Shown: positions 1 to 6,168 of the stretch, piece after piece
How positions within the stretch are numbered: the first letter of the stretch is position 1
Layout: each line of letters opens with the position of its first letter
Origin: Alphaproteobacteria bacterium
GTDB lineage: Bacteria > Pseudomonadota > Alphaproteobacteria > Puniceispirillales > Puniceispirillaceae
Length of the DNA: 8,296 nucleotides
Assembly: GCA_011522945.1 (NCBI GenBank)
Contig: WTHY01000188.1
Location: forward strand, 1,705-10,000
Reading direction: 5' to 3'
Made by a program: the position numbers and the translations under genes
The notes under the pieces: generated by a model
What the model saw: only the letters and a program-made list of their open reading frames with translations
Database searches by the model: none
Told to the model about the DNA's origin: nothing

Positions 1-623
1 TCTGCCACACGCTCATCCCAATAGGGCATGGTGATAGAAATGCCATTTGATTTTGTCGCAGATGTCAGCTTGCCGCCACGTGCCCGTGCCAGATCAAAGG
101 CATATTTCAGAATTCTGTCGACACCCTGACGGCTCATCACCGTTTCCTGCATGACGATCTCACGATCTGTTCCTGCAAACATTTTGCCGCCAACCGTTGA
201 ATATTCGCCTTCTGTATTCTCGCGTACAATCATCATATCAATATCGCCTGGTTTGCGATTAGCCAGCGGCAGCGGCACACCAGGCATAGCGCGCGCTGGG
301 CGCAGGCTGACATATTGATCAAATTCCCGCCGGAATTGAATCAGAGACCCCCACAGAGAAATATGATCAGGTACAATCTCAGGCCAGCCTACTGCACCAA
401 AGAAGATAGCATCACAGCCGCTCAGCTTGTCCTTCCAGTCATCAGGCAACATCTGACCATGTTTCACATAATATTCTGCTGAAGCAAAATCATGCTCAGT
501 AAAGGCAAAACCAAGATCAAACCGTTCTTGTGTGGCTTTCAATACACGCAGCCCTTCAGGCACCACCTCTTTGCCAATACCATCACCAGGGATAACTGCA
601 ATATTCCATGTATTTTGTGGCAT
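1..623 (-). CDS. Tartrate/D-malate dehydrogenase family protein (isocitrate/isopropylmalate dehydrogenase superfamily), 3' end cut by the window edge
   Basis: This gene encodes an NAD- and metal-dependent oxidative decarboxylase of the beta-decarboxylating dehydrogenase superfamily. Relatives act on D-malate, tartrate or 3-isopropylmalate in the cytoplasm. 207 codons are visible, against a usual length of about 350-360, so the C-terminal third, including the metal-binding aspartates, lies outside. It begins MPQNTWNIAVIPGDGIGKEV, with the family's N-terminal IPGDGIG at residues 11-17. Further landmarks are GAVGWP (76-81), the substrate-arginine region SLRPAR (106-111), the signature VRENTEGEYS (133-142) and KSNGI (191-195), whose Lys is the expected catalytic lysine. 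KSNG rather than the KANVL type, and GEYS after RENTE, favour tartrate/D-malate dehydrogenase over LeuB; the substrate is not decided. The ATG at 623 has an AAGGAG ribosome-binding site about 10 bases upstream (634-639). It follows the cupin gene after about 210 bases, so it may have its own promoter. Confidence 0.9.
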   Translation of the reverse strand, partial: MPQNTWNIAVIPGDGIGKEVVPEGLRVLKATQERFDLGFAFTEHDFASAEYYVKHGQMLPDDWKDKLSGCDAIFFGAVGWPEIVPDHISLWGSLIQFRREFDQYVSLRPARAMPGVPLPLANRKPGDIDMMIVRENTEGEYSTVGGKMFAGTDREIVMQETVMSRQGVDRILKYAFDLARARGGKLTSATKSNGISITMPYWDERVA

Positions 624-633
624 CTCAGAAGAA

Positions 634-639
634 CTCCTT
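634..639 (-). promoter_or_regulatory. Ribosome-binding site of the dehydrogenase gene
   Basis: Reading the minus strand, AAGGAG lies about 10 bases before the ATG at 623. It is the best Shine-Dalgarno match among the minus-strand genes and fixes that start. Confidence 0.75.
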
Positions 640-716
640 TTCATTGATTAGTGGCACAGCGCGCATTTTGTGAGCCAGACTAGCTTTCCAGCACAACCAC
701 CTCAGCTTGACCCAAT

Positions 717-745
717 ATTATAAGGTATTTGTAGCGCGCAGACTA
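717..745 (-). promoter_or_regulatory. Possible promoter of the dehydrogenase gene
   Basis: On the minus strand a perfect TATAAT (717-722) lies in the gap upstream of the dehydrogenase. The position 17 bases further upstream reads TAGTCT (740-745), a poor -35. A start near 710 would give a leader of roughly 87 bases. The call rests only on the -10 box. Confidence 0.3.
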
Positions 746-807
746 GCAATAGGCCATAGACGATATTTTGCGCCACCGCCTATTGTGACGGCTGCTACCA
801 AATAGAG

Positions 808-836
808 GCCTAACGCCAGTTATCCTCTGGCAAGGC
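808..836 (-). terminator. Hairpin directly after the cupin stop codon, possible weak terminator
   Basis: GCCAG (815-819) pairs with CTGGC (827-831) around a 7-base loop. An outer GCCT/AGGC pair (808-811 and 833-836) extends it across an asymmetric internal loop. It sits immediately past the cupin stop. The bases that follow on the minus strand (TCTATTTGG) are not a real U-tract, so termination would be inefficient, or the structure may stabilise the transcript end. Confidence 0.35.
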
Positions 837-1202
837 TTAAACCCAGACATCATTATCAGCTGTCAGCGCGCCACCACTTTCCCCTGTATTGACTACACCA
901 CGTGGCTCCACAAGAAGTAGATGGCATTCCTCTGCTGCAAAGGGTTTATGTTGAACGCCTTTTGGAACAACAAACATTTCGCCTGCGCTCAGCTCTATGG
1001 TTCTATCCTCGAAAGCAATCGACATAGTGCCCTGCACAACAAAGAAGACCTCATCTGTATCTTTATGGTCATGCCAAACAAAATCCCCCTGAATTTTGAC
1101 TAATTTAAATTGATAGTCATTCATTTCGGCAATAACACGAGGAGACCAATGCTCAGAAAATTTCGTGAGTTTATCAGCCAGATTAATGACGTCATTTTGC
1201 AT
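837..1202 (-). CDS. Small single-domain cupin protein
   Basis: This 121-residue protein is essentially one cupin beta-barrel. Motif 1 is complete: G39, then H44 and H46, E51 and G58, in the spacing G(X)5HXH(X)4E(X)6G. Motif 2 contains G74, P80, G82 and H85; the usual final Asn is Ala89. The two histidines, the glutamate and His85 form the standard metal site, so a bound divalent metal is expected. The tail carries the EPRGVVNTG stretch (99-107) often seen in small cupins annotated as mannose-6-phosphate isomerase-like. Such cupins include isomerases, epimerases, dioxygenases and pure binding proteins, and nothing here chooses among them. The ATG at 1202 follows an AAAGGGA site (1209-1215 on the minus strand). 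The position between sugar-type oxidoreductases and a hydroxyacid dehydrogenase suggests a carbohydrate or organic-acid step. Confidence 0.88.
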   Translation of the reverse strand: MQNDVINLADKLTKFSEHWSPRVIAEMNDYQFKLVKIQGDFVWHDHKDTDEVFFVVQGTMSIAFEDRTIELSAGEMFVVPKGVQHKPFAAEECHLLLVEPRGVVNTGESGGALTADNDVWV

Positions 1203-1292
1203 TATCTTTCCCTTTCAAATATCACACTGCCTCACCGGCTGGATGCAGATTTGAACCTTGCACGCATAGAACAGCAACATACATTGCCATTT

Positions 1293-1306
1293 GCCTTTTG
1301 TAAGGC
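1293..1306 (-). repeat. Small inverted repeat upstream of the cupin gene
   Basis: GCCTT and AAGGC form a 5-bp stem with a 4-base loop about 90 bases upstream of the cupin start. There is no U-tract and the role is unknown. Confidence 0.3.
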
Positions 1307-1346
1307 ACAGCTTTTACAGTTCAGCACAATAATATTTGCTCCTAAC

Positions 1347-1363
1347 GAAACGTTTAAGGTTTC
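1347..1363. promoter_or_regulatory. Palindrome resembling a LacI-type operator between the oxidoreductase and cupin genes
   Basis: GAAACGTTTAAGGTTTC is an imperfect 17-base palindrome: 14 of the 16 bases flanking its centre pair. It contains the perfect 8-base palindrome AAACGTTT (1348-1355), whose central CG is typical of LacI/GalR-family operators. It lies in the 189-base gap upstream of the cupin gene, where a regulatory site would make sense. No regulator gene is in the window. Confidence 0.3.
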
Positions 1364-1391
1364 CGTCTCATAGCAAATAGCATCGCAACTT

Positions 1392-2468
1392 CTAAGGTAG
1401 CCAGCCATCATATACTGGGTGGCTGGTTGATAGTGGCAACATTACAGGTAATGCAGTTCGTGAGGAATGATAACAGGCACTTACAAATTCCAGGCTCCGT
1501 CGAGCATCTTCTAACCTGACATGATTGGCCTTATTGCCCATCAAGCTATCATGAAAAGCATCAAATAACCCTGCATAGCCTGAATGTGCCTCCTTGACAG
1601 TTTTCAGCACAGCATCAATCTTGGTTTGTGTATAAGGTTCACGGGCTGTAAAACGCCAGCTCGCACTGGCAGGTGCGTAAGGCGCATGATCAGACTCAAC
1701 CGTAAACCCCTCAAACATCAGTCGTAGCCGGCTCATATTATCAGCAGAGCCTAGCGTGACAGACGATGTGATGACAGCGCCTGCTTCCATCCGTATCGAC
1801 AGAGCCGCACAATCCTCAACCTCGATTGTATTTACCCGTGTTGCAAGCTCTGCATAGACACGCGCAACTGGCCCTAATAAAGAAGATAGGAGGTCATGTA
1901 TGTGGATAGCATGCCCTAAAATAGCGCCGCCCTGCTCACCTGCCCAAGTGCCGCGCCAGGCAATATCATAATAGCTGGCCTGCCTGTCCCAATGTGTCTC
2001 AAGACTGCCAGCATAACATGTTCCTGCAAGACCTGCCTCCATCAATGCATGCAGCTGTGTTGTGCCAAGCCCATGCCGATATTGGAAGACAGGCAACAAC
2101 TGGCCAGGGCTGGTTTCTAATGTTTCTGCGACCTTATCAATGTCTGCAAGGCTGGTGACAAGCGGCTTTTCACATATCACAGATTTCCCAGCATCAAGCG
2201 CATCTAAAATCGTTTGAAAATGCAAATGTGGCGGCAGACAAATATCGACAATATCAATATCAGGATCCTGCAAAACAGATTCAATATCAGATACCAGCTC
2301 GATATCTTTAGATGCCGCCAAGGCTGGCCGGTCTGTAATCAACGCTTTTGCACGCTCCTGATCTAAATCACAAATCATACAGACCTGAAATTTGTCCCGA
2401 AGCGCCAAAAACCCGTCTAAATGTTGTGCGCCTATGCCCGCACCTATGATAGCTACACGCTTTATCAT
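1392..2468 (-). CDS. GFO/IDH/MocA family NAD(P)-dependent oxidoreductase (third of three)
   Basis: This 358-residue cytoplasmic dehydrogenase belongs to the glucose-fructose oxidoreductase / inositol dehydrogenase / MocA family, which oxidises or reduces hydroxyls of sugars, cyclitols and their derivatives. The Rossmann dinucleotide motif GAGIGAQH is at residues 9-16 and an acidic residue (Asp34) ends the second strand region. The family CEKPL motif is at 99-103, with catalytic Lys101. The substrate-domain segment GHAIHIHDLL (185-194) supplies the expected His (189) and Asp (192). A SYYD...RG element (165-173) is shared with the first oxidoreductase of the cluster, which suggests the two are close paralogues. 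Length is normal. The ATG at 2468 overlaps the stop of the upstream oxidoreductase by four bases (ATGA), so the two are probably translationally coupled. Substrate unknown. Confidence 0.93.
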   Translation of the reverse strand: MIKRVAIIGAGIGAQHLDGFLALRDKFQVCMICDLDQERAKALITDRPALAASKDIELVSDIESVLQDPDIDIVDICLPPHLHFQTILDALDAGKSVICEKPLVTSLADIDKVAETLETSPGQLLPVFQYRHGLGTTQLHALMEAGLAGTCYAGSLETHWDRQASYYDIAWRGTWAGEQGGAILGHAIHIHDLLSSLLGPVARVYAELATRVNTIEVEDCAALSIRMEAGAVITSSVTLGSADNMSRLRLMFEGFTVESDHAPYAPASASWRFTAREPYTQTKIDAVLKTVKEAHSGYAGLFDAFHDSLMGNKANHVRLEDARRSLEFVSACYHSSRTALPVMLPLSTSHPVYDGWLP

Positions 2469-3511
2469 AGGTGCTCTGCTCTCAATTTTGCACTTTGGCC
2501 AGCACTGGTTGCCTGCTCTGCCTGCATTTGTGCTTCTATGGCAATGCGCATTGTGCGGAATGTCTGCGCCTGCGGGTTTGCTGTTTCTGTGCGCTGGTGA
2601 ACATCTGAGATGAGTCGCGGGAAATAGGGCAAGCTATCCTGGGAGCAATCTATATATTTATTTTCGGTACCATTCACCAAATATAGATTATCAAGACGAT
2701 GTGGCTGTCCAATATCCGTATATTTACGGCACTCAATTGTCCCCTCAGTTCCTAGAATAATTAAACGCCCATCACCCCAGGTTGGCAGACCATCTGGGGT
2801 AAACCAGTCCAGACGTAAATACCCATGTCCTTTATCGCCAATTAAGGTCATTTCCCCAAAATCCTGAAAGCCAGGCTTATCTTTCATGGTTGTATTTTCA
2901 ACAAGCGCATGTCCAATTTTTACATTTTGTGAGCCAGTGAAATGCAGGAACTGATCAATTTGGTGTGAGCCAATATCACATAGAATGCCGCCATAGCGCT
3001 CCCGCTGAAAATACCAGTCTGGCCGCGTTTTTAGATTCTGCTTATGTGGCGCTAAGGTGACAACCTGCACCACTCTGCCAATAGCCCCTTCTGCAACCAA
3101 CTCTGAGGCCCTGGTCGCAGCACGCACTTCGAACCGCTCTGAAAAATTCACTGACCAAATGCGGCCTGTGCGTGCCTGAACAGCCTCTATATCTGCCAAT
3201 TGCTCCAATGTTGTACAGCCAGGTTTATCAACCATGACATCTTTGCCTGCCTCCATCGCAGCAATTGCTAGCGCCGCCCTATCTGCTGGCACAGCAGATA
3301 TCAGAACCATGTCTATTGCGGGATCGTCTAAAATTGCATTACGGTCTTGCGCCTTTATAAGAGAAGGGAATTCTCTCTGAAATTTCGCTTCTGTGACAGC
3401 AGGACCATCTGTCCAATACTGAGATGCTGTGCAGCCTTGTGAGAGCATATTACGGAGCATGCCAAATATATGACCATGATCAATGCCGAGAATTCCAAGC
3501 TTTAACGTCAT
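2465..3511 (-). CDS. GFO/IDH/MocA family oxidoreductase, divergent DKPG subtype (second of three)
   Basis: This 348-residue member of the GFO/IDH/MocA family differs from its two neighbours. The N-terminal nucleotide-binding loop reads GILGIDHGH (6-14) instead of the usual GxGxxG, and the catalytic-lysine motif is DKPG (95-98) instead of EKP. The catalytic pair is clear in GGILCDIGSHQIDQF (174-188), with Asp179, His183 and Asp186 in family spacing. A distinct substrate from the flanking paralogues is therefore likely. It starts at ATG 3511, 18 bases after the stop of the preceding gene, with only a weak purine-rich site (AAGAAAG), so it probably depends on translation from upstream. Its TGA overlaps the start of the next gene. 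It appears intact; the C-terminal 20 or so residues are polar and Ala/Gln-rich. The physiological substrate cannot be named. Confidence 0.92.
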   Translation of the reverse strand: MTLKLGILGIDHGHIFGMLRNMLSQGCTASQYWTDGPAVTEAKFQREFPSLIKAQDRNAILDDPAIDMVLISAVPADRAALAIAAMEAGKDVMVDKPGCTTLEQLADIEAVQARTGRIWSVNFSERFEVRAATRASELVAEGAIGRVVQVVTLAPHKQNLKTRPDWYFQRERYGGILCDIGSHQIDQFLHFTGSQNVKIGHALVENTTMKDKPGFQDFGEMTLIGDKGHGYLRLDWFTPDGLPTWGDGRLIILGTEGTIECRKYTDIGQPHRLDNLYLVNGTENKYIDCSQDSLPYFPRLISDVHQRTETANPQAQTFRTMRIAIEAQMQAEQATSAGQSAKLRAEHL

Positions 3512-3529
3512 TAATCGCGCTTTCTTATG

Positions 3530-4537
3530 CTAAAATGTAATTGTCTGGCCAGTTTTTGAGGCTTGGTCTATGGCCTCAATAAGCCTGTGCACCTGCAGCG
3601 CTTCCACACCTGTGACAAGCGGTTTGCGGCCTGTTGTGAGTGCCTCTGCAAAATCCTCAATCACTGTTTGATGCCAGTCTGAGGTAAATGCCATAGGGTC
3701 TGCCCCAGCACCAGATGTAGCAGCAGTGCCAAAACTGTCTTTGCGTCCATCTTGCCAGAACACCTGCAACGCTCCAGCCTCAAGATGTGCTGAGCCATGT
3801 GCATAATGCAATGTAATCGTCTCACCACGACCAGGGTAGCTGGCAGTTGTTGCAAACAAATGTCCGACAGCACCATTTTCAAATTGCAAGCCGGCAGAGA
3901 CAAAATCCTCGGCTTCCATTTTGTGAAACCCTGTTGTTGCTGCAAGCGCTGATACAGAGGACACTCCGCCAGTGAGTGAGAGCAATAAATCCAATGTATG
4001 GATAGCCTGAGATATCAGAACGCCGCCGCCATCACGTGCATAGCTGCCGCGCCCAGGCACATCATAATAAGACTGATCTCGCCACCATGGCACTGCCACT
4101 TCTGCCATATGTAAAGGGCCTAAATCAGGCAGAAGCTTTTGCAATACAGACACAATAGGACGTGCTCTATGTTGTAACATAATGCCAAGTGGCACATCTC
4201 GCATCTGACAAAGCTGCACTAGCTTTTCAGCTGCGCCTGCTGTGCGCTCAACTGGTTTTTCCATCAATATTGGCTTGCCCGCAGCACTTAAAATTTCAAC
4301 AATTTCAAGCCGTGCATTTGGCGGCGTCGTCACGATAACAAAATCCACATCAGATGCGGCAATATCGGCTAAAGTGGTTGCTACATCCACACCCAAGGAC
4401 GGCCAGTCTGCAATAAAAGCAGCACAGCTTTGTTCAGAACGTGCATGTATCAACGATAGTTCAACAAGCTGACTGGCTTCCAGCGCTGCACCATAAGTGC
4501 GCGATACCATCCCTAATCCGATAAGGGCACATTTCAT
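3530..4537 (-). CDS. GFO/IDH/MocA family NAD(P)-dependent oxidoreductase (first of three)
   Basis: With the ATG at 4537 the protein is 335 residues and opens MKCALIGLGMVS, placing the Rossmann motif GLGMVS at residues 7-12 as expected. The frame is open further upstream, to a TTG at 4585, but that would add an unrelated 16-residue lead with no supporting ribosome site; ATG 4543 is a close alternative. MEKPVE (92-97) carries catalytic Lys94. DGGGVLISQAIHTLDLL (169-185) carries His180 and Asp183. The QSYYDVPGRG stretch (155-164) matches the equivalent part of the third oxidoreductase in the cluster. The family acts on sugars, inositols and related polyols; the exact substrate is unknown. It follows the methyltransferase gene after about 140 bases that include a hairpin, and leads into the next oxidoreductase after 18 bases. 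Confidence 0.92.
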   Translation of the reverse strand: MKCALIGLGMVSRTYGAALEASQLVELSLIHARSEQSCAAFIADWPSLGVDVATTLADIAASDVDFVIVTTPPNARLEIVEILSAAGKPILMEKPVERTAGAAEKLVQLCQMRDVPLGIMLQHRARPIVSVLQKLLPDLGPLHMAEVAVPWWRDQSYYDVPGRGSYARDGGGVLISQAIHTLDLLLSLTGGVSSVSALAATTGFHKMEAEDFVSAGLQFENGAVGHLFATTASYPGRGETITLHYAHGSAHLEAGALQVFWQDGRKDSFGTAATSGAGADPMAFTSDWHQTVIEDFAEALTTGRKPLVTGVEALQVHRLIEAIDQASKTGQTITF

Positions 4538-4628
4538 AGCCATCACCCATCGCCAAGCCTGATGCAACACAGAGATGAGGCGCAAAATCTTATCTTTACG
4601 CCAGACATATCTACAGATGACATCATTA

Positions 4629-4652
4629 ATACATAGGCTCGGCCTGATGTAT
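4629..4652 (-). repeat. 10-bp hairpin between the methyltransferase and oxidoreductase genes
   Basis: ATACATAGGC (4629-4638) pairs with GCCT-ATGTAT (4642-4645 and 4647-4652) across a TCG loop, with one bulged G at 4646. It lies 25 bases past the methyltransferase stop and about 90 before the next start. The sequence after it on the minus strand (TTAATGATG) is not a U-run, so it may be a leaky terminator, an RNA processing/stabilising element or an operator that sets the ratio between the two parts of the operon. Confidence 0.5.
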
Positions 4653-4677
4653 ATGGCTTTATGTTAGGGTCTGCCCT

Positions 4678-5838
4678 TTAGGTTTTGGCAGCAATTGCCT
4701 TTTTGGGATCATAAAATGGTTTTGGCACAACTTTACACTGACGCGTATCATGTGCTGTTTCAATAACCGCCTCTGTGCCAAGATCAGCATAAGCCACATC
4801 CATCAATGCCAGCGCGATATTTTGCTCTAGGCGCGGCGAATATACAGCAGATGTAACCTTACCTACCTGCACACCATCTATCAGAATTGGCCAGAAGGAA
4901 TCATTGGAGCCAACCAGATTTGGACCATCAAATACCAGCCCTACCTGCAATTGTGTGACCCCAACACTCTTAATATGTGTTAACGCAGCCTTGCTAACAA
5001 AATCTCCGTCCATATCCAAATCGACAAGCCTGTCCAAGCCCAGCTCAAACGGATTATTCTCAAGTGTCATATCAGCATGATAGGACAACATAGCTGCCTC
5101 GATACGCCGAATGGATGATGTATGCCCTGGATACAAGCCCAGAGGCGCGCCAATATGCATGAGATGATCCCATAAAGCATCACCGTAAGCGCCATCTCTT
5201 AAAAAGATTTCATATCCTAATTCACTAGACCAGCCGGTCCGTGAAATTATCAAAGGCACCCCATTCCAGTCATATTCCATAAACCTGTAATATTTTAGCT
5301 CAGCCGGTGCATCACCAAAGGCTGCCCGCAAAATATCGCGTGATTTTGGACCTTGCAGTTGTAGAGGTGAGACATCTGGCTCTGTAATTGTCACATCCAT
5401 GCCAGCTGTTGCCGCAACACCTTTGGCCCATAGAATGACATCACTATCAGCAATTGAGAGCCAGAAGTGATTTTCCCCCAGCTTTAATAAAATAGGGTCA
5501 TTAATGATACCGCCATCTTGATCTGTGATAAGAACATATTTGCATTGACCAACCACACAATTTGATAAATCTCGACAACTCAAAAATTGCGTGAATTTTG
5601 CAGCGTCAGGCCCGGTGATTTCAACCTGCCGCTCTACAGCAACATCACAAAGGATGGCTTCATTCACGAGATTCCAGAAATTCTGCACCGGATCGCCAAA
5701 ATCACGTGGAATATACATATGATTATATACAGAAAACCCTTTTGCCCCCCAACGTAAAGCTGCATCTGAAAATGGCGATTTCCGGACTTGAGTCCCAAAG
5801 CTAAATTTCTGGAAGTCTGCGTTCATAGAGCCTGTCAT
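4678..5838 (-). CDS. GcvT-family, DmdA-like tetrahydrofolate-dependent methyltransferase
   Basis: The protein (386 residues) has the folate-binding GcvT fold (roughly 45-270) followed by the C-terminal GcvT barrel (about 290-380). The family moves a methyl or methylene group from substrate to tetrahydrofolate. Segments VYNHM (37-41), VERQVEI (68-74), CRDLS (88-92), NDP..LKL (113-120) and ADSDV (130-134) resemble, as I remember them, dimethylsulfoniopropionate demethylase DmdA. An Asn-Asp pair (113-114) replaces the Asp-Asp of glycine-cleavage T protein, arguing against a GcvT role; no gcvH or gcvP is nearby. However GWSSELGYE (202-210) differs from the SKQGGYE type I recall in DmdA, so the substrate is open (S-, N- or O-methyl compound). 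The frame opens at GTG 5874, but ATG 5838 has a well-placed AGAAGGG site (5845-5851) and is preferred. The family is a confident call; DMSP activity is not. Confidence 0.85.
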   Translation of the reverse strand: MTGSMNADFQKFSFGTQVRKSPFSDAALRWGAKGFSVYNHMYIPRDFGDPVQNFWNLVNEAILCDVAVERQVEITGPDAAKFTQFLSCRDLSNCVVGQCKYVLITDQDGGIINDPILLKLGENHFWLSIADSDVILWAKGVAATAGMDVTITEPDVSPLQLQGPKSRDILRAAFGDAPAELKYYRFMEYDWNGVPLIISRTGWSSELGYEIFLRDGAYGDALWDHLMHIGAPLGLYPGHTSSIRRIEAAMLSYHADMTLENNPFELGLDRLVDLDMDGDFVSKAALTHIKSVGVTQLQVGLVFDGPNLVGSNDSFWPILIDGVQVGKVTSAVYSPRLEQNIALALMDVAYADLGTEAVIETAHDTRQCKVVPKPFYDPKKAIAAKT

Positions 5839-5844
5839 AATGCA

Positions 5845-5851
5845 CCCTTCT
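5845..5851 (-). promoter_or_regulatory. Ribosome-binding site deciding the methyltransferase start
   Basis: AGAAGGG on the minus strand ends 6 bases before the ATG at 5838. It supports that ATG over the upstream in-frame GTG at 5874, which would also lie at or before the predicted transcription start. Confidence 0.65.
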
Positions 5852-5878
5852 GCAATATGGAATTGTTTAGACACTACC

Positions 5879-5906
5879 CATATAGAGGCAGCATGACATC
5901 TTGCAA
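5879..5906 (-). promoter_or_regulatory. Candidate promoter of the methyltransferase-oxidoreductase operon
   Basis: On the minus strand TTGCAA (5901-5906) and TATATG (5879-5884) are separated by 16 bases, each matching 4 of 6 consensus positions. Transcription would begin near 5872, leaving a leader of about 34 bases before ATG 5838. That agrees with the ribosome-site evidence for the shorter protein. Confidence 0.4.
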
Positions 5907-6168
5907 GCGACCCTTTCTACAAATCAGCGAAGAGATTATCTAACGATAGAGCTGACAGATATATCTAGTGAAAACACCAATGCTTTTGGCATCAGGCAGA
6001 ATGGCCCTCAAAGTCGATAGGTATGATGATGAGGCTTGCTGTTGCACGCCATCAAGATGCATATATCACAACCACAGTCTACGGCTATTGGATATAGGCT
6101 GATAGGCAGATGCAGCGACGCTATCTTGTCTTTTAGGATAGATGCCAGCTAGCCATATTGGAAACCGC

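Larger units (their letters stand above)
5839..6168. other. Non-coding gap between arsH and the methyltransferase gene
   Basis: About 330 bases with no convincing gene on either strand. The left end holds the promoter and ribosome site of the methyltransferase gene. Near the right end, past the arsH stop, there is only a small CTATC/GATAG inverted repeat (6121-6125 and 6137-6141) without a U-tract, so no clear intrinsic terminator for arsH is seen. The middle shows no repeat or RNA gene that I can support. Confidence 0.5.

Noticed and set aside
1230..1265. GGTTCAAATC on the minus strand, resembling a tRNA T-loop
   Set aside because: The flanking bases do not form a T-stem, and no acceptor or anticodon stem can be built around it.
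1110..1373. Plus-strand open frame covering the cupin start and the gap behind it
   Set aside because: It overlaps the well-supported cupin N-terminus, has no ribosome site and no recognisable protein features; it is a shadow frame.
1401..1426. Inverted repeat CCAGCCA/TGGCTGG near the end of the third oxidoreductase
   Set aside because: It lies within the coding sequence, has a 12-base loop and no U-tract after it; too weak to call a terminator.
2392..2613. Plus-strand frame with hydrophobic content across the junction of two oxidoreductases
   Set aside because: It lies entirely inside two clear minus-strand family proteins; the hydrophobic residues are a by-product of antisense reading.
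4538..4585. TTG-initiated N-terminal extension of the first oxidoreductase
   Set aside because: No ribosome site, and the family motif would be displaced by 16 unrelated residues; ATG 4537 gives the normal N-terminus.
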